Below, piece after piece: positions 32,261 through 44,581 of a stretch of DNA of 64,000 nucleotides. Below the pieces are notes generated by a model. That model searched no databases and had not been told where the DNA came from. It worked only from the letters and a program-made list of their open reading frames with translations. The position numbers were made by a program, and so were the translations under genes. The first letter of the stretch is position 1, and each line of letters starts with the position of its first letter. The DNA is taken from NCBI GenBank assembly GCA_030533445.1, contig CM060072.1:20029767-20093766 (forward strand), given 5' to 3'. This DNA is from Cyprinodon diabolis. Its lineage: Eukaryota > Chordata > Actinopteri > Cyprinodontiformes > Cyprinodontidae.

Positions 32261-32888
32261 TGTGTTTGTATCGAGAACTCATTGTCTTTATTTACCTGTT
32301 TAAGGAAAAAGGCATAACTTCACCAAATACATGTTTTATACAATCTAAGGTCCATGCCCAATTGTCAAATTGTAAATATCGGTAAAAAAATACTTTCTTT
32401 TAATTGTTTATATCTTGCAACTGTTGACCAGGATTCTATACTCATAAGTTCACTTTGTAAAGACAATGATGTGCTTTACGTTATGTCTGGAATCCTGTGA
32501 GATATTTTGAAAGAAAGGCTAGAAAAATCATGTCATTTCATTAGTAATTACTTATTTACTTAAAAACCTAATTTGTGAAGCCTTATCATCAGTGGCACTT
32601 TCTGATATACTTTTTTTCCCCTAATGGAATTGTAGTGCAAAGTAGAGTAAATACTGTTCGAAAATGTACCACAGAAACATCGGAAATACATGGTAAATTT
32701 GGAACCAAGTTTCTTAAACATATTGATAATTACATCTGTAGAAACCTAAAAATCCCCATCAAATGTGGAGTATGTGGAATATAGCAAGGAGATGGTGGAT
32801 TCTACCCCAAATCCAGTATTGGCTAAAGATACACCAGCGCAAAGAAGGAGGTGGAGACCTAGTGAGCACCAGAGCCACCATTGAAGAT

Positions 32889-32890
<2 letters not shown>
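32261..32890. other. Unassigned
   Basis: Nothing recognisable. Confidence 0.5.

Positions 32891-32944
<54 letters not shown>
32891..32944. repeat. (TA)n microsatellite
   Basis: About 27 uninterrupted TA units. Confidence 0.97.
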
Positions 32945-33713
<769 letters not shown>

Positions 33714-34439
33714 CATTACAAAGATGTTATGTCATCATGAGCTCATGTTGTCTTCCGACTGGTAAACTCATCCTGTTTTTGGCCTATCCAAACGCAGCTT
33801 GGCAACCTGTGAGAATAGAATATTTGCAGCTCCTTCTCTGTCATCAAATCACACATCTTACATGACATATTTCTTCAATTATGCCTCATTTCACAGAGAC
33901 AAAAAGAGTACTTTAGGTTCCAGCCAAGTCCAGAGCATTTTCCATCAATAACTGTACAGCCTTGGCGGCTTTGATTCAAAACAGACGGAGAGAAACTTTG
34001 GATGTATGAAAGACATTTGTTAAATGCACTTTGTAAACCACTTTGACTGGTGAGGAAATCGTAAATACTACATTTGCACAATTCGTGGTTCAGGTACTCG
34101 ACTTGGAGTTGGCAGTGCCGCAAGGAGTTTTTTTGGAATCGGGTTTTTGGCTTTTCAATGGTCTCTATATGAGCTACCAGCGATTAGTTAACACAAGGGA
34201 GGTATTTTCTCATTTACAGCCATAATTCTTTGTTATTGAAATTGTTTCAGCATGCTTTCCCCTCACAGGATTTAACCACAGGGGCTAAGCTTTCTAATGT
34301 GCAGAGTGTGGCCTTTATTTTTTTATAATCAGAAAATAAAAAAAATCTGCTTTGGCTTATTTTTTATACAGATTAGTTTCAAACATTAATATTAAGATGT
34401 TTAGAATAAATAAAGAAATTAAATCACAACAAAAACATT
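33714..34439. other. Unassigned
   Basis: Nothing recognisable. Confidence 0.5.
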
Positions 34440-35490
34440 CACAGGAAATATTTTACCCTTTGAACTTTACTAAATTTGATCATGTAACAAAAAACTTAAC
34501 TGCATTTTATTGGGGCGTAAAGTGATGGAATAATGCAAAATATCACATTAATGTGAAGAACCAATGATACTTTACATAGTTTTCATAATATGTAAATCTG
34601 AGTCAGTGTTACAAAATGCAATTTGACACATCTATAACTGCCATACTTTTACTGGATGTCTGGATTAACTTTGCAAATAAAAAGTTTTTCTCCTATTTTT
34701 TCTTTCGTTATGTTTTTACCTAATAGCAAATTATTCAGGTTGGATGGATAGCATCTGTGGACATTGATTTTCAAGCACAGTGACATTAGCTTGATTTAGA
34801 TCTGGAAGGGAACACACTAAGACAGCTTTGATCAAACCCTCTCTCTTAGTTTCTGGTCCTTTTGAAAACAAATTTAGATTCCTTGTTTGTGTATTTTCTT
34901 GCCATTAAAGCTGATTCTGATTTTGAAGCTTTTTACAGGCCCCAATCCTCCAGGATTGTTCTGTATTTTGCTGCTTCCATCTCCCAATCACTTCAGACCA
35001 ATGTCCATGAACATGGTAAATAAAATGTCTTCTCAAAACTTGAAGCTGTGCCCAGCATGTTCTTGGTGAAGTGCCATGTTATTTTTTTTAACCCAAGTGG
35101 TTTTGCCTGTATACTAAAAGTTCAGTCTTGGTCTCACCTGACCAAACATATTTACTTTGACCCTTACTTACAAAATAAAAGTGTTACTTCTTCTGAATTT
35201 TGGTCTTTTCCCTGTAATTTGAGATGACAGATGGAACAGTTGTCTCCTAAAATTAAAACATTGTTTTATAACCTACACCTGTTTCAAATCAACCTACAAC
35301 TTTATCCCTGATCTGTCTGCTGTGTTCCCTGGTTTTGTGATGCTTTTTGTTCTTTTTTGTTCATTGACAAACAAAGGGAAGCACTTCACAGGGCATCTGA
35401 TTTTACATTAAGACCGAATTTCACACATTTACAATTTGCCCTGCATTTTATTTGGAGGTAGCAAAGTAAGCCAGCCAAAATCACAAAACA
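34440..35490 (-). mobile_element. Tc1-like relic (CAGTGCCTTG-type), near full length
   Basis: The left terminal region has CTTAACTGCATTTTATTGGG. The transposase region follows on the minus strand, with GGTTGGATGGATAGCATCTG (34738), CCTCCAGGATTGTTCTGTAT (34950) and GGTCTCACCTGACCAAACAT (35130). The right terminal part has TTCATTGACAAACAAAGGGA and ATTTTATTTGGAGGTAGCAA. All occur in family order, but with many substitutions and gaps, so no transposase can be made. Confidence 0.65.
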
Positions 35491-37239
35491 ACGTTTTTAC
35501 AAATATGTACATTTTGAATTGCACTGTACATTTTGTACTGTTGAAGAATGCTATCCTGTGATGATGGAGGGCTCCATAGTCCATCACCAAACTATTATTC
35601 TCATTGGTGTAAATTATGTCCAATAGGTAAACTGAATTGCTCATGTTGAAGTTCTTTTTCTCTAGATATATCTTTTAATACAAAAATACCCAATAATCCC
35701 CATTTCTGGTTTTAGAAGAAGCACTTAAAGCTTCAGTATTAAATACCTTAAGGCTGTCCCAAGTGTTTGACTGTTGGATAGTAGTTTCAGTTCCTTGTTT
35801 TTAGGTCATCCACATCTTGAAATCCTGGCGCGAAAATTACTTATAACATGTCCTTTATCTGGAATCTTTTTGTTTGTGTTTTTTTATGTGCCCAGTCCTC
35901 CTTTTCTAAACCTAATTGTTGCTTTTCTATTTTCCCTTGCCTTTGAGACCTGACTCATAACTTTTCTCAGAAATATCTCTCCGCCTTGCCGAGCCAGACT
36001 TTTTCATGTTGCTGGAGTGTGTTGAGGGGCTGGATGTAGGGATTTGAGAATATTAAAGTTGTGGTGAAGGGGGCTCACTTGTGAATTTTCCAGTCAACCA
36101 CTATTTAATTCCCAAATTTTCCATGATTTACGCTAATATTTAAGCGGTGCTCTTCTCATACTCTCAGACTCAAACTCACTTTGCCTAAGTTCCCCATCTT
36201 TCCCACCCCTGACGTGTGCATAACTTGCTTGGGGACTGAATGGTCACTGTGTTTCCCATCATTCTCTGCACACACAGATAGACCTAGATGAAAAAGCAAG
36301 GTAGTGTGCATGCAGTCACGACCAGAAAATCTGCTATACTGCTTAGGATACCCACCGGCTGTCCACATCACAGAGACCACAGGTTTCTGAGCTCTGTAAT
36401 CACAGCCTATTTTAGTTCAATCTGACTATGGATTAGGCAGCAAATTGCCAGGGATAGTGAATGTTTCCATGGAGAGTCTGGAAGTTGCTTGTAAGAAATA
36501 ATAAACAGATTCAGATTCGACATAGAGGCCTGGGAACAGTTGCAGCTAGAAGAGCCTTTATCGGTGTCTGACACATTTGCTTGAAAAAGCGGAAAAAGGA
36601 GAAGAACAAAATTTTGACTGGGACTAGATGTGACAAATCTATAAAAACTGAAAAAAAATATATATATTTTCTTTATACTTACATTAAATTACAACCACTT
36701 AGAGTAGTCTGATTTGTTTCTTCTTACTTAAATGCTATTAATCAGTTGGGTGTAATGACATGGCTGACATCACTGTAAATGTTTATACTCTCTCAAGCTC
36801 ACACATGTGTTGGGGGCCAAGAGAGATGTTTCAAATTTCCCCAGAGTTAAATTAGTGACAGAGGCTTGTGGCTGCAACTGTCACTAAAGTCAAGTCAACC
36901 CAATAATTATCCTCTTTTATGAATAAAAATATGGAAACGGTCCTGTCCTGAACAATCAATCATGCACTGAATCCATGTGTCTCTGATCAGCTGTGACCAA
37001 TCAGTCTCAATTGAGAACAAATAGCAGTGTAAGAAAAAAAAATCTGTTGCAACCTCTATTCATTTCTAGTACTTTATCTTTTGTGACACCTATCCTGTCT
37101 GCCTCACAGCACTGCACTGCAGGGTACAAATCATCTGCCCATTCATTCTCTTACACATATCCATCGTCAGGTCACAAGGGTTAATCAAACGGCACAATCT
37201 GAACGTTACCAAGGCCTTCTCAAACTAACAGGGACATAT
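35491..37239. other. Unassigned
   Basis: No recognised gene or repeat in this 1.7-kb stretch. Confidence 0.5.
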
Positions 37240-37530
37240 ACGTATAGTAGCATGCATCTAGCACGTTGTAGGTCTGCACCAATGTTTCAGGCTACTGGGA
37301 GGGGCTCACAAAAGCTCAACTGCCCATACCAACTCGGCTGACTTGTTTCACATGTAGGAGCAGCAGCTTAAGTCTAATCTTACCCCAGATGATGGAGCGC
37401 CTCATCTTTTCAGTAATCTTGAAAGCAGCCACCCTATGCAGGGATATCATCTCTGCTGCCTGCACCATCTTGACTGGTTCTGTTGCAGACAGCAGTCTTC
37501 TTTATCCCATTCCTAAAGTGAAACCCCATT
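37240..37530 (-). pseudogene. LINE reverse-transcriptase C-terminal fragment (copy A)
   Basis: On the minus strand the frame includes VQAAEMISLHRVAAFKITEK and then KLLLLHVKQVSRVG. These match the region downstream of the reverse-transcriptase core in a common fish LINE (Rex1-like; typical QAAEMSFLRRVAGL and LLLHIERSQLRW). Surrounding frames carry stops. Part of this copy (37468-37528) is repeated inside the LTR at about 38078-38138. Confidence 0.55.
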
Positions 37531-37629
37531 GAAATGTTGCCAACGGAAGGTTCCCCAAAGTAACCCAGATTAATTAATCAAACCAGCCCAGCAGACATCT
37601 GTTAACAGAGTGTAGCTCTGTGCTGAGCT

Positions 37630-37817
37630 TCCACCAAATGATGGAGCTCCTCATCCCGTCTATGATCCTTAGCCCAGCAACCTAATTCAGAAAGTGAGTT
37701 TCAGCTTTTTGAGTCCAGCATATTGATCTTTTAGCTCTGATCCAAATCTTATGATTATATAAGAAGTGTGGAAAGTAGATCAAGGGGTGAATTGTGAGCT
37801 TTATTGTTTGGTTTAGC
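37630..37817 (-). pseudogene. LINE reverse-transcriptase fragment, 3' of LTR insertion (copy B)
   Basis: On the minus strand it reads VAGLRIIDGMRSSIIWW after a region resembling KLSIYRSIYVPTLTYGHELW. It is the downstream part of the LINE whose upstream part lies at 38805-39360; the solo LTR splits the two. Confidence 0.5.
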
Positions 37818-37871
37818 TGTCATGATTCCTGGCACTAAAGCTGATTTAATTCATCATTCAACACACCTGTC

Positions 37872-37905
37872 AGCTCCACCCTGTTTTTCTAAACAGGGTG
37901 GAGCT
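37872..37905. repeat. Perfect 15-bp hairpin in LTR
   Basis: AGCTCCACCCTGTTT pairs perfectly with AAACAGGGTGGAGCT across a TTCT loop, 9 bp before the (TA)n tract. One arm corresponds to LTR sequence shared with the related copies; the other arm does not, suggesting a local inverted duplication. Confidence 0.85.
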
Positions 37906-37912
37906 TCACTAG

Positions 37913-37914
<2 letters not shown>

Positions 37915-38005
<91 letters not shown>
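37915..38005. repeat. (TA)n microsatellite inside solo LTR
   Basis: About 45 uninterrupted AT/TA units. Confidence 0.97.
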
Positions 38006-38008
<3 letters not shown>

Positions 38009-38804
38009 AGCTCTCAGACCAATCACTAGTGCCAGATTATTATGAGCCATCGCAATAATTCATAGACTACACTCATTGATTTTGACAGGTTCTGTTGCAG
38101 ACAGCAGCCTTTTCCCCCCCATTCCTAAGGTGAAAACCTTGAGAGTTTTGGATCTTCCAGAAGTTCAGCTAATATCCAGGAATGCTTGGAACGTCACCTA
38201 CAAAAGGTAACAGGGATGCCGCAGCATTCTTGTTAACTGTTTGCCTTTCTGACCTGAATCTGCCTCCCGATTCTCTTAGCTTGCCTGAACCCTACCGGAC
38301 CTTTCATACTGTCTTACCTGTTTTCTGTGCCTTGACCTCTCTCGGATTCCCTGGATTGTCTCTGACTCTGAGATCACCTGGCTCTGACCGGCTCTTGGAT
38401 TCCCTACTTTGGTTTGTCCCTTTGATTATTTTGCCTCTCTCTGCTCTCACAGATCTGACCCTGTGCATTCCCCTGGACCAACAATTAACAGTCAAAGAAG
38501 GATTCCTCCAAACCTACTTGGACGGAAATCCTTCAAGGTTAACCAGCGATGTCACACACCAACCGGCTTATTCAGAAACTCTCATAGTTTGTCCCCAAAC
38601 TTCAGGAAGGTTAGTGACCCATAATTCAACATTGACCTCTGTTTCAGTATGGTCACTCGACTGTCCAATCTGCTTCAAGAAGTTCTGGTTGCTGTCTCAG
38701 GTGAATTTCTCCCGACCTGCGGCAATTCTATATTTTAAGAAACTGTTCAAACACCAACTTCTGTCTCTGGTTAAATTCTGCATCTTCCATTTCTGGTCAA
38801 TACA

Positions 38805-39360
38805 TTAGCTCTATTATTTTTTTTATATTTTATATGCCGAAATAGACCTAAAAGCCATCCACAATGCCACAGTTTGCATTTAAGTGTGGAACAGTACATC
38901 AAATTAAATGAGCCCCTGTCTGTAGAGGTAGGAACTGGCAAAACGAATAACAAAGCAATAGTAATGCACTCTTTTCCAGCTACAAACCAATGGTCTAAAG
39001 CTTATAGGAGCTGACTTTTTTGCAGATGACCATGTCATCTGCAAAAAAATTAAGAAGAGACAATGACTCCAACCTCACCCTGGTGTCCATAACAACACCC
39101 TAATTTAAAATACAAACAAGATTGCTGACAAGTGACAAACCTTATAGAGTCCAGCTCACTGTGAGAATGACACTGAAGTGACCCAGATGCTGTTAAAAGA
39201 ATCCTTGGCAGCTCTTGCAGAATACCTTGAGGGTTGCTGTCATAAGCCTTCTCCAAGTCCACAAAAACATGTAAGGCTCTCATTGTATCCTCAATGATTC
39301 TACAAAAGTAAAGATGGTCGCCTGTTTCATGGCCAGGACTGAAGCCAAAGTTCAACAAAA
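38805..39360 (-). pseudogene. LINE reverse-transcriptase palm fragment (copy B, upstream part)
   Basis: On the minus strand from 39358 the frame includes FGFSPGHETGDHL and HVFVDLEKAYDSNPQG. This matches the GF-PG and FVDLEKAYD motifs of fish non-LTR reverse transcriptases. About 70 codons further on, after a stop, FFADDMVICKK marks the FADD catalytic box (39047-39015). The protein would have copied the LINE RNA into DNA; it is broken by stops and by the LTR insertion at 38804/37818. Confidence 0.7.
39016..39048. repeat. Perfect 15-bp palindrome at the FADD box
   Basis: TTTTTTGCAGATGAC and GTCATCTGCAAAAAA pair perfectly across a 3-nt loop CAT. It coincides with the reverse-transcriptase catalytic box, so both strands encode FFADD. 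Confidence 0.85.
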
Positions 39361-40879
39361 TTCTGATACATCTTTCAGAAATCAGATCGAATATTTCAGC
39401 AATAACATAAAAGAAAACGGGTTTCTTTTTATAGTTTTAATTTGGATCTGTTTTTCCCATTCTGTATGGAAATTCTTTCACAAGATGGTTGCCTAGAGTG
39501 CGCCTCTTTGCTTCGAGCTATAAATGAAGACATGTCAGCACTGGTTTAAAAGATTTCAAAATACAGAACTAGTGAGCACACAAAGGCTGTATGCAGATGG
39601 TATGTATATCATGCCAAGAGGAAAAAATCTGCCCTGGCTCCATCAGTGATACTGGTGTAAATTATAGAGGGAATAACATTACTGTGAAGTGATTTATCCC
39701 AAGAGCAACTGGGTCAGGAGTAAAAGAGATAGTACTGTACCATAAGTGTCTTTTGTGAGGTTAGCCAGAAGGTTTTTCTTTTTTACTGATCAGCTTCCAA
39801 AAAAAATCTCATCGCTGGATTCATAAAGAAGTATCTTTTTTTTGTGGAACAAAATGAAAAGTTCACTTCTATAACTTTTAATTAAGCCTTTGAAACTGGA
39901 TTATAGTTTTGACACAGAAAGAAACATTCACCAAAAGTCCCTTTAGATCTTATATTTCTCTCACTATTGTCATAAATTTTTGAGTTACATGTTGGTTTTG
40001 AACCCTTGTTTAAGTCAACGATGAGTGCTACGGTTTCCCACATCTTTCTTTGACTTTTTATTGGGCTCTAAAGCAGACCTCCACACTCACCTGTTCTCCA
40101 AATGATTAATTTCCTGAACATCAGAGAGTGTTAGCAACAAAGACGGGAAAGAGTTTGAAAACTGCTTTGATAGTCGAGTGCTCATTGTGCTAAATGCTAA
40201 AGCTCTGTGAACGTGCGTGTTTAAAAGGAAATATGAGTGCCATGTGGGGGTGGAAGGTGTAAGGGAAAGCCCAGCAGACCTTCTCATTTGTAGATTATTA
40301 GATCTCACTCCTAAAGGCACATGGTATTTTGAAGATTGTTCAGGTGCCCCACACTGTGCTCCAGGTGTTCATGGTGATCATAAAAAATACAGAACACAGA
40401 GGTTCTTGTTCACAGTCATAAAACAGAGTAATAGTAACTCATGTATTCTCAAACTATATCAAAATAACCCTTCCCTGAGTGCTCCCCCCCGAGGATATAT
40501 CGGTGGCTCTGATGATCACAGTTTAATAATGATGGCAATGAGCAGTGATTTTATGAGACTCTTCATATGGTTTGTGGTTCAGCTTGGTCTTTCTTTGATT
40601 TTGCCCATCTGTCACAATGCTGAACATGCCAGCATTGTTTTGTTCTGAATAAAAGCTTCCCTCTTCATGTGGTAGCTCTCCGAGGCATGTTCAACTCTGA
40701 TGAAACGAGAGATTTGAAGGAGAGGATCACGCGAGGATTCCATAGATCAGACATTACGGGAGGAACAATGAAATCTATAAGAGTGGTTTTTAGAAATTAT
40801 TCAGACCTAAATGGTAATTGTTAAATAGTTAACATTTTCATAAGAAGAATACCAAAACATAGAACGGTAAATTCAACTT
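39361..40879. other. Unassigned
   Basis: No recognised repeat or gene. The 143-codon plus-strand frame at 40217-40648 has a hydrophobic C-terminal stretch but no recognisable domain or coding context. Confidence 0.45.
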
Positions 40880-41330
40880 AACTTGTTTTGGAAAGGCATT
40901 AACTCGCTATAGGGGTTAAGGCTGGTTTAAATTTTAATCGTCAAACAGATGTTAGATTTGTTCATTTTGGTGTTAATTCTTCAAGCTCCAGAGTTAATTG
41001 TGGAGTGCCAAAGGGTTCAATGCTAGGACCAATCCTCTTTACTATTCATATATGCTTCCAATTGGTAGAACTACAATAAAGTGGTGTTATTTTCATCAGT
41101 ATTTATCTATTAAATTCTACATTGAACAAGTAGATTTCTTTCAGGAAGTGCGGACAATGATGTTTATGCTGATCCAAAACCCTGCTGCTAGAGGAAAACT
41201 AAAAATCCTATTGCTTATAGTTCAAATTCACTCCCCTGGCTCACTGTTAAAGTCAGAAAAAAAGTTAAAAAATGCCCTGAATAATCATGCTCTATCATGT
41301 AAGAAATCCTTATGTTCCTAACAGTGCTCT
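40880..41330 (+). pseudogene. L2-like LINE reverse-transcriptase fragment
   Basis: CGVPKGSMLGPILFTI (near 40998-41045) matches the VPQGSVLGP..F motif of L2/CR1/Rex1-type reverse transcriptases. After a frame change, YMLPIG follows, and later MLIQNPAARG (near 41160) matches the downstream LIQNAAAR motif. The YADD box region is damaged. Frameshifts make this a relic. Confidence 0.7.
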
Positions 41331-42109
41331 TTGCTTCCAGACTGCAGGTTTAATGGTTGTTGTGTCATAGAATTTCTTTTGCGTGGCCTGGCCTCTGTAG
41401 GTAAAGTCAATAAAGTCAATGTTGGATTTTTTCTTTTTCTTTTTTTGTCTTGCTCTCCATTCCCCTTTATAGAAGCATTACCTCATCTCTTATGAGGATC
41501 TCTACTGGTGTGGCATAAGTATTTAAATGCCTATTATGGCTCATCTGGTCCCAAATTTCATCTTTAAAACAAAACTTCTGTCTGCAGTCCTTGGGTTCAT
41601 GTGGATGGAGTTTTAGGCTTGCTACCTTGGTCATGTATGAGGGTACAAATTGCTATGGCACTTAATTGGAAGGAGTTTTAAGGCTGTTTTATATGTGAAG
41701 AAAAGGTGAAACCTCAGGCCACCTCTTTCGTTAAGAGGTAGTTTTTCATCTCTGACATACAGTATATGGCCTCCTTTCTTCCCCCTTTCAATTTGTCTGC
41801 TTTGACCAGAATGGGAATGTGGCTGTCATTAAATGTGGGTCCCTTGGCCTGGAAAAGCAGGTGGACCTGATCGGAGGGTTGAGTTGTTATGTGCCATATG
41901 CTTTTTCAGTTGTTTGGTATTTCCGGTGTACAGATATATGTTAGCTTTGTTGCATTAAAAAGAATAGGCCATAAACCAATTCCCAGCTAATCAAATTTGC
42001 TGGGAATTGAACCAAGGAACTAAACAAGCTGACTACTCGCCACAGAGAATTTAGAACCAAAGATTTTTTTACATAGTACAAAAGAATGAAAAAAATGTGT
42101 TCTTGTTCT
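41331..42109. other. Unassigned, with a small hairpin
   Basis: No gene. At 41977-42009, CAATTCCCAGC and GCTGGGAATTG form a perfect 11-bp stem across an 11-nt AT-rich loop. Confidence 0.5.
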
Positions 42110-42669
42110 CAAGATGGTAAGAACAAGCAAAAGTTTGTTTCGCTTGTTGCTGCACCCTAATTGCACCAGAGAGCATTATCACAGATCCTTCCTCCCAGCA
42201 GCTGTAAGACTTATTACTGTAACTATCACTGTTCCCAACAACCTCAATAAGTTGATTGCATTGTTACATTGATGCTGATTTCTGCACAGTTTCTGTCTTA
42301 GTCAATTAAATAACATGCTGCTTCCATTTCCTTTTTTTCCTCTGCACATCTCTGGTGTTACTGCTATGGTCCCGTATCCATTACTCTAAAATGTCCACAG
42401 CTGTTATTGAATTTTTTATTCTCCAGATACAGAGTATGATAATACTCCATTTGTTTTATTTTTCTATCTGTTATTTTTATACACTTTTCTAAGGTCCACA
42501 TTGTATGAACAATTCTACCATAACCTTTGCTGTTGTAAAAGCCCCCATTGTGTGACAAGAAAGAGATTTAAAAAGAGGGGTTCTATTCTATTCTATTATA
42601 TATTATATTATATTATATGTTATATTATATTATATTATATTATACTATATTATATATATATATATATAT
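42110..42669 (+). repeat. LINE 3' end with (TTCTA)/(TATAT) tail
   Basis: CACAGATCCTTCCTCCCAGC with the following CTGTAAGAC, and later CCCCCATTGTGTGACAAGAA, match the 3' end of fish LINEs of the type ending CCATTGTGGGAC..AATAAAGG followed by pentamer repeats. The tail at 42581-42669 is TTCTATTCTATTCTATTATA grading into TATAT repeats. Plus orientation, no coding part left. Confidence 0.55.
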
Positions 42670-44009
42670 AGTCATACCCACAAATGAAAACACAGAAACA
42701 AAGTGACAGAAAAAGCATTTTTAAAACTGGTAAGGAGGAGAGGAAATGTGCCATATTAAAAGATCATAAAAATTTCTACATTGCCTCTGCCAGCGAATCC
42801 TCAAACTACCGAACAGTCACTGCACAGATTTAGATATCTGATAAAAGCAGGGAATTTCCAGCCCAAAAACAAGAGAGAATTATTTGTGTTTTTACTACAT
42901 AACAATAGCCATCAAAATACTGACCAATCACACAACTTTCTGCCAGAAACATCCTTCGCCCAGTCATTGTGTCAAAAACAAGCAGTGAGAAAAAAAAATG
43001 TTTTATTTTTGAGGCTGTGAGGGCAGGAAAACTTCTTACTTCATGTATAGTATGTAACAAGCTTCATGACGACATGTGGAAGGGTTAATAATTACAAAGA
43101 TTTACTTGCTTTTCATCAGTTTTTTTTCTCACCTACAATAATCTGAATACCTTAGAATCTACTCCAGCATGCTTATTTATTAATGATCTCTACCAACCCT
43201 CTGAGGTTTTAATCGAGCCGTTGTATTAGTATAGAGATTAAATTCCACATAGGGCACTATAACGAGGGCTAAAGTCAATGGGTTGCAATGGATTAAATAG
43301 GGTAGTGTCAAGGTGAAGAAAGTAAAATGTAAAAATACATACCACACTTTAGATATTTGCATATGAAAAAGTGTGACGCCCATACATTTTTTCTTTGTAG
43401 TTCACTATTGTATGTGCTTAGCTCTCACAATATCTAAGGGAAATTGATTGCATTGTAAAATGGGATAACTTGTATTGATGTACTTTTAGCATGCCTGCTT
43501 TTGTTTGTTTATGTGTGAATGTTAATATGCATCTTTTCTCCTGGGACAAATCCTTCTGTGCATCTATCGGTTGTGTGAGAGAGTCTAATTTGGAGCTGAT
43601 TCAACAGCACAAATCTATCCCAGCCAGGACCGCTGTGATCAGTCCCAGGCAACAGAGACATTTCATAATGATTTCACCACCAGATGGTTTTCATTTGCAC
43701 AACAGTATCATCTTTACAGTGTTGTCTTCTTGATTTTTTAGACTCTATATAGACCACCTTCTTACTCCGGGTTATCAAACTCCTGCATCCCTATTTACCT
43801 TCTCCATACTTACATTTTTTGAACCCCAGTCTTTTTGATCACACTCCGATGAAATAGATACATCAGATTTACATTTCTGCATTCATGAACAATTTTAGAT
43901 AGAAACACACTAAGAGCGTCAAGTTATTTTTCGATGAATAATACCCTTTTACATAAAGAAATCTTTACCTCATACTGATAAAAAAAACAATGGTTTGAAA
44001 TCTTTCAGG
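42670..44009. other. Unassigned
   Basis: Nothing recognisable. Confidence 0.5.
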
Positions 44010-44070
44010 TACAAAACTGATAGCCTTTACATCATCAGCATACAAAACTGATAGCCTTTACATCATACTG
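44010..44070. repeat. Two-copy 31-bp tandem repeat
   Basis: TACAAAACTGATAGCCTTTA with CATCAT follows twice, start to start 31 bp apart; the copies differ only at their last few bases. Confidence 0.9.
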
Positions 44071-44129
44071 GTGAATTTGAAATTAATTTTGAGAAATGCC
44101 AGAAAAAAGGCTGGAGTTGTACAGTTTGC

Positions 44130-44581
44130 TGTCAGGTTAAGTGGAGGTTCTGGAGCACCCAAATGCAGAGACGGAAGCTGAAGTGGTTTCTTGCAAATTT
44201 AATCATTCAAAAGGGTGGCAACTGAAGCAAAACTAACAAAATACTGAAAACCAAAAGCTAGAAGACATCAGGGAAAACGCATCTGAGGATCAAGAAATGG
44301 TGAACAACAAACCATGAGGAAGTGCAGGGAGAGTTTAACTTGGACACAAAACAAAGACTGGGCTAATGAGCTGACAAGGAACAAGTGTAGATGGAAGCAT
44401 CTAGAAGGGAGCTAGTGGAAGGGGACTTACACAAGGGGGCAACAGAGGGTAAACAAGAAATACATAAGAATTCAAACAATAAAACTAAATATAATTAGAA
44501 TAACAACAAAAAAACAACAAAATGGAAATTAAATTAATCAAAATTCAAAAAGAAAACTTAACTAGATCCAAAGCCATGACA
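44130..44581 (-). mobile_element. Solo gypsy-type LTR, 452 bp
   Basis: Reads TGTCAGGTTAAGTGG...GCCATGACA on the plus strand. It aligns with 18904-19396 (shared CACCCAAATGCAGAG, GGGCTAATGAGCTGACAAGG). Flanks TTTGC and CATGC agree at three of five bases. No gag or second LTR is adjacent, so it is a solo LTR. Confidence 0.7.

Larger units (their letters stand above)
37813..38809 (+). mobile_element. Solo LTR, 987 bp, TSD TTAGC
   Basis: The LTR spans 37818-38804, beginning TGTCATGATTCCTGGCAC and ending GGTCAATACA. It is flanked by identical TTAGC (37813-37817 and 38805-38809). It shares CACCTG..AGCTCCACCC, GCCAGATTATT and the 3' end with the minus-strand LTRs at 22937 and 49424. It is longer than they are because of an internal (TA)n tract (37915-38005) and about 130 bp resembling the adjacent LINE (from 38078). 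The 208-codon open frame at 38182-38808 lies inside the LTR and is not a gene. Confidence 0.82.

Noticed and set aside
37804..38058. Open frame made of IYIYIY repeats (also at 32759-32957)
   Set aside because: Translation of a (TA)n microsatellite.
38182..38808. 208-codon open frame
   Set aside because: It lies wholly inside a solo LTR with an exact target duplication and has no gag, pol or host motif.
40217..40648. 143-codon open frame with a hydrophobic C-terminal stretch
   Set aside because: No recognisable motif or coding context, and the AT-rich background makes such frames expected.
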